Below the pieces are notes generated by a model that saw only the letters and a program-made list of their open reading frames with translations, made no database searches and was not told the DNA's origin. The translations under genes and the position numbers were made by a program. From NCBI GenBank assembly GCA_030706145.1, contig JAUZPB010000008.1:1-64000 (forward strand): a stretch of 64,000 nt of DNA. The letters are read 5' to 3'. The DNA comes from Bacteroidota bacterium. Lineage in GTDB: Bacteria > Bacteroidota > Ignavibacteria > Ignavibacteriales > SURF-24. Positions 55,063 to 62,019 of this stretch are shown one piece after another (the first letter of the stretch is position 1; each line of letters opens with the position of its first letter).

Positions 55063-56094
55063 CTATTGGGAATTGTTAATAGAACTGCGGCTTAAAAAAG
55101 CGAGAAGTTTCGCGATAGAATCAAACATCCTTTCCTGGTTGCCAAGCTTGAGGAGCCATTCTTTCTCATGGTTATTTGCTGTTATAATAAGTTCACCATC
55201 ATAGTTGTTTTCATAAGTAACCGTTATGCCTATTCGTTCAAGAGCTTTTTCGGTCCAGAAGACAACAAGTTCATTTCCTGTAACCTTAAGCTTCAGCATG
55301 CCCGTATAGCTCATCTTAAAAATGCCCTTCCCAGGCAAAAATTCGACGTCACCAGTATTAAAGGTCCTTTCAAAATATCCATTTAATGCAAGATCTTCAG
55401 GCGTATCACTAACAATACTGTCCTTTGTAATAAGCCATATTTTATCTGCCGACTGCAGTGCCATCTCGAGGTCATGTGTTGAAAGTATTACGGACTTTTC
55501 AGATTCTCTGACAAGAGTCCTTAACATATGCATTATCTCAAGCTTTGCCGGTATATCTAGAAATGCTGTAGGCTCATCTAGCAGAATTACTGGAGTATCC
55601 TGCGCCAGAACGCGCGCTATCATGACCTTTTGCCTTATGCCATCACTTAGCTCTGACATATTTTTATTTCTGTATTTTTCGAGTCCAGTTATATTTAATA
55701 CTTCATCGACCTTCTTTAGATCTTCCTGGCGCATCATACCAAGCCAGTTATTGTAGGGGAATCTTCCCATACTGACAATAGAATTAACTGGAATGTTAGC
55801 TGTATCGGCATTACCTGTTAGTACTACACCTAATTTCTGCGCAAGCAATTTTCTGTCTAAAGTAAAAATATCCTTTCCATCAATTAAAACATTTCCCTTT
55901 AGCGGCCTCTGTATTCCTGCAATTGTCCTTAGTAGCGTAGATTTACCTGAGCCATTTGGCCCAAGAAGACAAATAAGGTCACCCTTGTCTACAGGAAGCT
56001 CCAGGTCCTTAAGCAGAATGTTCTTTAAAGACTTTTTACCTTTGTAGCCAATAGTTAAATTATTTACTTTAAGTACTTCGTTTTGGCTGTTCAT
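55063..56094 (-). CDS. btuD: ABC transporter ATPase for vitamin B12 (BtuD/FecE type) with extra C-terminal domain
   Basis: 343 residues. Walker A at about 45-52 (GPNGSGKST), C-loop in ELSDGIRQKVMIARVLA (LSDGI rather than the usual LSGGQ), Walker B VILLDEPTAFLD, H-loop STHDLEM. The ATPase part ends near 250; about 90 residues follow (LKLKVTGNELVVFWTEKALE ... DGELIITANNHEKEWLLKLG) that are not part of the normal fold and look like a small alpha/beta domain. Last gene of the riboswitch-led btuF-btuC-btuD operon; cobalamin as substrate is inferred from that riboswitch. Confidence 0.88.
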   Translation of the reverse strand: MNSQNEVLKVNNLTIGYKGKKSLKNILLKDLELPVDKGDLICLLGPNGSGKSTLLRTIAGIQRPLKGNVLIDGKDIFTLDRKLLAQKLGVVLTGNADTANIPVNSIVSMGRFPYNNWLGMMRQEDLKKVDEVLNITGLEKYRNKNMSELSDGIRQKVMIARVLAQDTPVILLDEPTAFLDIPAKLEIMHMLRTLVRESEKSVILSTHDLEMALQSADKIWLITKDSIVSDTPEDLALNGYFERTFNTGDVEFLPGKGIFKMSYTGMLKLKVTGNELVVFWTEKALERIGITVTYENNYDGELIITANNHEKEWLLKLGNQERMFDSIAKLLAFLSRSSINNSQ

Positions 56095-56132
56095 CTTTTC
56101 GGTTGTTTATCTAAAATTCTATGCTATTTAAT

Positions 56133-57179
56133 TTATTCCATAAAAGAAGAATGCTTTATCTTTTTCTGCTGTAAAATGATCCATATTACTACAGGTGCTC
56201 CTACAAGTGAGGTGACAACGTTTATCGGGATTACCTGATCACTTCCTGGCAGTTGTGAGATTATATCACAAATAAGAGCAAGCCCACTGCCTACAAGAGC
56301 AACAAAGGGAATAAGAAGAAGATGATCATACTTGTTAAATATACTTTTTGTCAGGTGCGGTACGGCAATTCCTATAAATGCAATTGGCCCGCAAAAAGCT
56401 GTTATTATTCCGCCAAGTATACCTGCAATAATAATTATCAGTAGCCTTGTAAGTTTTATATTTGCTCCCATACTTGAGGCATAACTTTCTCCAAGAAGAA
56501 GCAAATTAAGCTGTTTTGAAAGGAGAAATGCCGATAAAAGCCCAACTAATACCACCGGAATAAGTAATACCAGATCCTGCCAAATAACATTACCGAAATT
56601 TCCCATACCCCATACAATATAACCCTGCAGGTTTTCAGGTGCACTGAAGTATTTAAGTACGCTTTCAATTGAACTTATAATATAGCCTAGCATTAGTCCA
56701 AGTATAAGAAGAGTAACGTTACTGCTTATCCTTTTAGAGAAAGCTGTTATTATAAACAAGACAGCTGCGGCTCCTATTCCTGCTGCTACTGTTATGCTTA
56801 TTCTGCCAATTATACTGCCAATTATAAAAAGTTTCCCACCTATTGTTCCTGTTGTAAGTATGACTAAAGCAACACCAAGACTTGCACCGGAGCTGATTCC
56901 AAGAACATAAGGATCTGCAAGTGGATTCCTGAAAAACGTCTGCATCAAAAGTCCGCATACAGAAAGAGCGCTGCCTGCAAGAATTGCTGTAATTGCCTTT
57001 GGTATTCTGAACTCTGTTATGATTGTAACCCATGTCGGATTAGCTTTTGTTGAGCCTGTGGCTATCTTTAGAGCTTCTCCTATTGGTATGCTGACAGAGC
57101 CTAAAAGTATATCAAAACAGAAGGCAATGACAGTTATTAATAACAGTATAAATATTATATATTTATTTTTCCGCAGCAT
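56133..57179 (-). CDS. btuC: ABC transporter permease, FecCD/BtuC family
   Basis: 348 residues, about 10 helices. Family motifs: TEFRIPKAITAILAGSALSV, MQTFFRNPLADPYVLGISSG, LLLLGESYASSMG and GPIAFIGIAVPHL (coupling helix region). It forms the homodimeric channel for cobalamin or siderophore import. It sits 8 bp after the binding-protein gene and 38 bp before the ATPase gene. Substrate assigned as B12 from the operon riboswitch. Confidence 0.92.
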   Translation of the reverse strand: MLRKNKYIIFILLLITVIAFCFDILLGSVSIPIGEALKIATGSTKANPTWVTIITEFRIPKAITAILAGSALSVCGLLMQTFFRNPLADPYVLGISSGASLGVALVILTTGTIGGKLFIIGSIIGRISITVAAGIGAAAVLFIITAFSKRISSNVTLLILGLMLGYIISSIESVLKYFSAPENLQGYIVWGMGNFGNVIWQDLVLLIPVVLVGLLSAFLLSKQLNLLLLGESYASSMGANIKLTRLLIIIIAGILGGIITAFCGPIAFIGIAVPHLTKSIFNKYDHLLLIPFVALVGSGLALICDIISQLPGSDQVIPINVVTSLVGAPVVIWIILQQKKIKHSSFME

Positions 57180-57187
57180 TTATTTTG

Positions 57188-58378
57188 TCAATCACTTAGT
57201 TCTTTATAATATCTGAAACTGTGAGACTGCATTATTTCAGGATGGAATATTTTTATCATATCTGCTAAAACTATATCACAATTAATAACGCCATCTTCCC
57301 AGTATTCATAGTATCCATAACTATTGATCGAAGCATTATAATTAAAAATATTCTTCGTACGGAATGCCTTGAACTTTGAATTACGGGGGTCATTTTTAAG
57401 GGCATCACCTGTTTTATTCCAGAAATGTACGTTAATCCAATAGTCTGCATCATGGGCCTTTTCATAGACCTGCTCAAAACTTAGTGTAAGGCTTCCAGAG
57501 GAAGGATCATCTTTCCAGATGTAATTTGCACCTGCATCCTTAAGCAGTTTTGCCAGATAGCTTTCACCACCCGGCTCATACCACATGCCCCCTAGAAGAG
57601 CTTCAGTAAAAACACTGGGCCTTTCCTTTAAGTCCTTTGTAAGAAGAGTAAGTTTATTATACTCTTTTTGAAGATTATCAAATATTTCGTTGGCCTTTTT
57701 TTCACTGTCAAAAAAAGCTGCAATGAATTTGATCCATTCGGCTCTAGCAAGTGGACTGTTCTCAAGGTGCAGCGTAGTCGATGCAAAATGAATACCATTT
57801 GCGATAAGCTTATTATTGGCATCTGCTTTAACGTCCCCATTACCATAGGTAAGTACCAGATCTGGTTTTAATGAAAATATCTTCTCAACATTGACATTAA
57901 AAGCATCTCCTGCCTCGGCAACTTTCTTTGCATCTATCATTGCCCTTAATTTGGGGGAGTATACATACTGGAAATTATCTACGGCGATTATCTTATCTGT
58001 AAGTCCAAGTTTGTCCAAAAACCCTGTATAAATGGAGGTTAGTGCTATTACAGACTTTACAGGAATTCTAACTACATATGAGTCTTCATATCCCTTTGGA
58101 ATTCTTACGCCATGAGGAAGAAGAAGATACTCAGAAACAACTTTTTTCTTGCCCTTTTCTGGAGAAAAAACTCTTATTACTTTAGCGCTATCTAGATATT
58201 CTATCTCAAAACTTTTAGAATACTGTACCTGCATCTTCTCTGTATAAATAGATTTTCCTCCTTTTACCTTTCCAGATGAGTCTTCTGAAGAATATCTCTT
58301 TGAACATTGTGAAAGGCAAAGAAGAACAATAAAAAGAGCAATAAGTTTAAGTGCCTGGAATTTTTTCATTTTGGCCAT
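57188..58378 (-). CDS. btuF: Cobalamin ABC transporter substrate-binding lipoprotein (BtuF-like)
   Basis: 396 residues. Lipoprotein signal ending LLCLSQC. A class III periplasmic-binding fold with two lobes joined by a helix: VIALTSIYTGFLDKLGLTDK, VNVEKIFSLKPDLVLTYGNG, and DADYWINVHFWNKTGD in the second lobe. The long N-terminal segment (about 25-100) before the fold is more than BtuF of E. coli has. First gene behind a cobalamin riboswitch, so it should bind corrinoids. Start at 58378 or Met4 (58369). Confidence 0.88.
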   Translation of the reverse strand: MAKMKKFQALKLIALFIVLLCLSQCSKRYSSEDSSGKVKGGKSIYTEKMQVQYSKSFEIEYLDSAKVIRVFSPEKGKKKVVSEYLLLPHGVRIPKGYEDSYVVRIPVKSVIALTSIYTGFLDKLGLTDKIIAVDNFQYVYSPKLRAMIDAKKVAEAGDAFNVNVEKIFSLKPDLVLTYGNGDVKADANNKLIANGIHFASTTLHLENSPLARAEWIKFIAAFFDSEKKANEIFDNLQKEYNKLTLLTKDLKERPSVFTEALLGGMWYEPGGESYLAKLLKDAGANYIWKDDPSSGSLTLSFEQVYEKAHDADYWINVHFWNKTGDALKNDPRNSKFKAFRTKNIFNYNASINSYGYYEYWEDGVINCDIVLADMIKIFHPEIMQSHSFRYYKELSD

Positions 58379-58401
58379 CCATATTATAAAAACATTATAT
58401 A

Positions 58402-58421
58402 CCGGAATAGAAATATTCCGG
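58402..58421 (-). promoter_or_regulatory. Hairpin between the B12 riboswitch and btuF, possible expression platform
   Basis: Perfect 8-bp stem (CCGGAATA / TATTCCGG) with a 4-nt loop, ending about 24 nt before the btuF start. A short T5 run follows about 10 nt later. It could be the terminator or ribosome-access hairpin controlled by the riboswitch. Confidence 0.45.
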
Positions 58422-58530
58422 ATAAATAAAGCCTAAGGCCAATCAGATAACGGATTTAAGAAAGATTTAAGGGTGCCAAAGAGTGCTTAAGTCATTCTTA
58501 GCTTTTTACCTGAAAGCATCGAATAGGCAG

Positions 58531-58714
58531 TAATGGCAGGTCTTCTGACTCGCTTCCTTTTTTACCGGCCTTCACATTCCATTTTTTTTGGAATATTGAC
58601 CATTGGAGTGGCAAAAAGTTTTTTTGTGAAGCTTACAGCAGCGGGTACTGTTAAGGATTTTCACCTTATTCCCTTTTAACACGGCCCCAGGTGAGCTGGG
58701 ACCGGTGACCATTA
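58531..58714 (-). ncRNA. Cobalamin (B12) riboswitch
   Basis: On the minus strand the conserved elements occur in the right order: GTTAAAAGGGAAT, GGTGAAAATCC, CAGTACCCGCTGCTGT, TGCCACT, then the B12 box AGTCAGAAGACCTGCC at the 3' end. A closing P1 helix is visible: TAATGG (58714-58709) pairs with CCATTA (58536-58531). Adenosylcobalamin binding would lower expression of the btuF-btuC-btuD genes that follow about 150 nt downstream. This is the clearest RNA element of the window. Confidence 0.95.
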
Positions 58715-58725
58715 TTGATATAGTA

Positions 58726-58755
58726 AATATATGATTATCTTTTTCTTTTGACAAG
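58726..58755 (-). promoter_or_regulatory. Promoter of the riboswitch-btuFCD operon
   Basis: On the minus strand, -35 TTGTCA (58755-58750), an 18-nt spacer, -10 TATATT (58731-58726). The expected start near 58719 is just before the P1 helix of the riboswitch, which supports the assignment. Confidence 0.65.
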
Positions 58756-58833
58756 AAGATTTTCTTTTGCAGAAAAGGCCTTCTCTTTTAGAAAGGGGAT
58801 TTTTTGATGGCGTACTTATATTAGCTTTTGCCC

Positions 58834-59652
58834 TTAAATCAGCTCTATTGTTCTTTTTATAAGGTTTTCAAAGCTTGTCTTAATTAGTTCACCAGTTTCT
58901 ATTACTTCCAAATGTGAAAGCTTTTTTGAGGTTAGCCCGGCTGCATAATTTGAAATGCAGGAGATTGAAGCTGTTTTAAGTCCTGCTAATGATGCATAAA
59001 TAGCTTCGTGGACTGTAGACATTCCAACTGCATCTCCTCCAAAGTTAATTCCCATCTTTATTTCAGCAGGCGTTTCATAGCTTGGCCCTGTGGTATACCA
59101 GTAAACACCTTCTCTGAGTGATATTCCTTCAAGTTTTGCTGCACAGTTAACTATATCATTTAACTCCTTTGATGGCCTTACCTTATAGGCCTCCTCCTGA
59201 TTTGTAGCTATGCCAGGTATTTCATTTAAGCGGCCTCGTAGATTAAAACCGTTTAACATTGTAGCAAGCATAAGATCGCCCGGCTTAAAGTTTTTATTCA
59301 TTCCACCTGCGGCATTTGTAAGTAGTATGTTTCTGCAATTTAAGCATTTAGCAATATAGACAGGCAGGATACATTGCTTAAGTGAGTAGCCTTCATATAA
59401 GTGGATCCTTCCCTGAACAATTAGGAGCTTTTTCCCTGAATAGTTCGAAAAATGGAGAAATCCACTATGCCCTACAACAGTTGAAGCAGGATATCCGGGT
59501 AGTGATCCTGTTGAGATAGATTTAATTGTCTTAACCTTTTCTGCAAAATCACCCAGTCCACTTCCAAGTATTATGCATATCTCGGGCTCAAAAGGAATCT
59601 GCTTTTTCAGCAGACTAATAATTTCAGCATATTCTGAATTCATATCTGTCAT
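58834..59652 (-). CDS. Purine nucleoside phosphorylase (trimeric PNP-I type)
   Basis: 272 residues. Phosphate-site Ser31 (IILGSGLGDFAEKV) and His62-type region (VVGHSGFLHF), LLTNAAGGMN, Glu193 (TTGPSYETPAEIK), Met211 (GDAVGMSTVHEAIYA) and Asn235 (SCISNYAAGL). The Glu/Asn pair is typical of 6-oxopurine (inosine, guanosine) phosphorylases rather than methylthioadenosine phosphorylases. It would split inosine into hypoxanthine and ribose-1-phosphate. It directly follows the adenosine deaminase gene (34 bp) in a likely operon with ahcY. Confidence 0.92.
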   Translation of the reverse strand: MTDMNSEYAEIISLLKKQIPFEPEICIILGSGLGDFAEKVKTIKSISTGSLPGYPASTVVGHSGFLHFSNYSGKKLLIVQGRIHLYEGYSLKQCILPVYIAKCLNCRNILLTNAAGGMNKNFKPGDLMLATMLNGFNLRGRLNEIPGIATNQEEAYKVRPSKELNDIVNCAAKLEGISLREGVYWYTTGPSYETPAEIKMGINFGGDAVGMSTVHEAIYASLAGLKTASISCISNYAAGLTSKKLSHLEVIETGELIKTSFENLIKRTIELI

Positions 59653-59686
59653 TTTATAATAATTCCAAATTTTTGTAATATTTTTC

Positions 59687-60718
59687 TTATGCTTTACCTG
59701 TTTCAGAAATAAAATTCTTTAGAGTAGCCTTAATTTCATTTTTGCCACAATTATCAAGAAAACTTGAACTAATGGCATTCTCCGTTAAAGAAAAGAGATC
59801 TTTAGCAGAATAACCAAGCTGATCTGCCAAGAGTTCAAATTCACTTGTTATATCAGAACCGAACATTGTAGGATCATCTGAGTTTATTGTGACCATTAAA
59901 CCTTTTTTGTAAAACTTATCAAAAGGATGTTCTTCTAATGAAGAAAATATTCTTGTCTTAATGTTGCTTGTTATGCATACCTCAAGCGGGATCTGCTTTT
60001 CTCTTAAGTAATCAACAAGAGCGTTATCTTCAATAGCCCTTACACCGTGACCAATTCTTTCAGCTTTGAGGTCTATGAGAGCTGACCAAACAGATTCAGC
60101 CCCATCTGCTTCTCCGGCATGTGCTACTGTCCTAAAGCCCCTTCTTTTTGCCTGAAGAAAGACATCCTTAAATGGCTTTGCAGGGAAATCTTTCTCGCTG
60201 CCTCCAAGACCAACGCCAATTATTCCTTTGTTAAGGTAAGGCGTTACTTCATCAAGCCTTTTTACTGCTGCCTCATGCCCTAGATTTCTTATAAGATCGG
60301 CTATAAGCCCGCACTTTATATTAAAGTCTCTCTCGGCTTTGTGTATTGCCGAGAGAGTTGCTTCTGTGATCTGTTCAACTTTTAGTGGCCCAGGAATAAA
60401 ATCCCAGGGGGAAAAATATACTTCAGAATATACTACGTTCTGTCTGGCTAGTTCCTTTAATGTCTGATAGGCAGATTCTTCAAAGTCTTCTTCGCTACGG
60501 AAGTAACGGTTCTTCCAGAACCATGTTTCAATAAAATGATTAAAATCACTGAAAACAAATCTGGATTTGAGTTCGTCGATTGTTTTTATTTTTCTATCAT
60601 CTCCATACTTCTGAAGCTGCCCGAAAAGGAAATCAAACGTAAAGGCACCTTCAAGGTGAAGGTGTAACTCAACCTTGGGCATATCGTGTATTATCTGCTT
60701 AAGATTATTGTCTGTCAT
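59687..60718 (-). CDS. add: Adenosine deaminase
   Basis: 343 residues, TIM-barrel amidohydrolase. Metal and catalytic motifs: His19 and His21 (KVELHLHLEGAF), His200 and Glu203 (TVAHAGEADG), His224 (RIGHGVRA) and Asp281 (TINSDDPTMFG). Length and motifs are those of the adenosine deaminase family; closely related members act on aminodeoxyfutalosine or adenine. With AhcY before it and PNP after it, deamination of adenosine to inosine is the best reading. Confidence 0.9.
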   Translation of the reverse strand: MTDNNLKQIIHDMPKVELHLHLEGAFTFDFLFGQLQKYGDDRKIKTIDELKSRFVFSDFNHFIETWFWKNRYFRSEEDFEESAYQTLKELARQNVVYSEVYFSPWDFIPGPLKVEQITEATLSAIHKAERDFNIKCGLIADLIRNLGHEAAVKRLDEVTPYLNKGIIGVGLGGSEKDFPAKPFKDVFLQAKRRGFRTVAHAGEADGAESVWSALIDLKAERIGHGVRAIEDNALVDYLREKQIPLEVCITSNIKTRIFSSLEEHPFDKFYKKGLMVTINSDDPTMFGSDITSEFELLADQLGYSAKDLFSLTENAISSSFLDNCGKNEIKATLKNFISETGKA

Positions 60719-60789
60719 TTAGTAGTTTTTCCTCCCGTTATAATTACAAAAGATCAAATAACTATCTCTGGATCAAATAGCTATTCTGA

Positions 60790-61995
60790 TCATTTATCGA
60801 TTGTTATTCCAGCAATACGAAGTTTTTCTTCTGCTACAAGCCTGTCGATTTCCTCTGGTACGTTATATAGACCTGCCTTAAGATCCTCGTGAGAAAGAAA
60901 ATAATGAAGGCATCCAAGCTGGACGGAAAAAGACATATCCATTATATCTGCCGGGTGACCTAAGCCTCCTGCAATATTTATTATTCCGCCCTGAGCAAGC
61001 AGATATACCTTATTGCCGTTCTTAAGAATGTATTCATCTATTTCGTTGCGTACACAGCTAGATGAAACTGCATTTGCTCTTAAAGAAGGGACATCAATTT
61101 CAAAATCAAAATGACCGGCATTTGCAAGGAATGCGCCATGCTTCATCTTGTTGATGTGTTCCATCTTTATTATACCACTGCAGCCTGTAGTTGTAACAAA
61201 ATAGTCACCAAGAGGTGCTGCATCTTCCATCTTCATAACCCTGTGCCCATCCATGCGTGCCTCCAGAGCTTTCCATGGATCTATTTCAGTTACAACTACC
61301 TCAGCACCCATTCCATCGGCTCTTGCTGCAACACCTTTACCTACCCAACCATAACCTGCAACTACAACTACCTTGCCTGCAACATTCATATTTGTAAGAT
61401 GAGTTATTGCAGTCCATGTCGATTGTCCGGTGCCATAACGGTTATCAAAAAGATGTTTTGACTTTGCATCGTTTACCGCAATGGCAGGGTAGATAAGCTT
61501 GCCTTCGCTGTTTAACTCCTTTAGTCTTTTTACACCTGTTGTTGTTTCTTCACAAATACCTTTTATGTTCTCACCATATGTAGGAGATTTATGCAGAAAT
61601 TCACAGATATCACCTCCATCGTCAACCGTGACATCCATCTTGTTCTTTAGTATTTCTTCTAAGAAACAGTTATACTCTTCATGTGTAGCTCCATGCTTTG
61701 CATAAACATGTACTCCGTTTTTTGCAAGTGCTGCCGCTACTTCGTTTTTTGTTGACAGGGGATTGCTGCTGGTTACCCAAACCTCTGCTCCTAGTTTTTT
61801 GATCGTTAGGGCTAGGTAAGCCGTTTTTGCTTCAAGGTGTATGCAAAGGGCGACTTTTTTCCCCTTGAAGGCTCCCGTCACCTTAAACTTTTCGTACAAA
61901 CCATCCATAACGGGCATCCAGTTCGTTACCCATTTTATTAACTTTTCACCTTCTTCTGCCTGATTTATATCTTTTACAGAATAACCATTATTCAT
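60790..61995 (-). CDS. ahcY: S-adenosylhomocysteine hydrolase (short form)
   Basis: 401 residues. It reversibly splits S-adenosylhomocysteine to adenosine and homocysteine with tightly bound NAD. Substrate site: His53 (CIHLEAKTAYL), Asp125 (VTVDDGGD), Glu150 (CEETTTGVKRL), and Lys178/Asp in AVNDAKSKHLFDNRYG; NAD site GYGWVGKG at 214-221. It is the short type found in Thermotoga and archaea, lacking the ~40-residue insert of many bacterial enzymes and the C-terminal Lys/Tyr tail seen in the animal enzyme. In a methanogen a short homologue prefers S-inosylhomocysteine, so this alternative is possible. 24 bp after the receptor gene and 71 bp before add. Confidence 0.94.
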   Translation of the reverse strand: MNNGYSVKDINQAEEGEKLIKWVTNWMPVMDGLYEKFKVTGAFKGKKVALCIHLEAKTAYLALTIKKLGAEVWVTSSNPLSTKNEVAAALAKNGVHVYAKHGATHEEYNCFLEEILKNKMDVTVDDGGDICEFLHKSPTYGENIKGICEETTTGVKRLKELNSEGKLIYPAIAVNDAKSKHLFDNRYGTGQSTWTAITHLTNMNVAGKVVVVAGYGWVGKGVAARADGMGAEVVVTEIDPWKALEARMDGHRVMKMEDAAPLGDYFVTTTGCSGIIKMEHINKMKHGAFLANAGHFDFEIDVPSLRANAVSSSCVRNEIDEYILKNGNKVYLLAQGGIINIAGGLGHPADIMDMSFSVQLGCLHYFLSHEDLKAGLYNVPEEIDRLVAEEKLRIAGITIDK

Positions 61996-62019
61996 TATGT
62001 TTTACTCCTGTTGTTTCTA

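Larger units (their letters stand above)
58379..58833. other. Intergenic region between the PNP gene and btuF, 455 bp
   Basis: Contains, on the minus strand in order, a promoter, a cobalamin riboswitch and a hairpin before btuF, each listed separately. No protein gene seen. Confidence 0.85.

Noticed and set aside
55322-55756. Plus-strand open frame of 144 codons over btuD
   Set aside because: Ser-rich, low-complexity antisense translation typical of a shadow frame.
61111-61461. Plus-strand open frame of 116 codons over ahcY
   Set aside because: Antisense of a conserved enzyme; Cys/His-rich composition is an artefact of the reverse frame.
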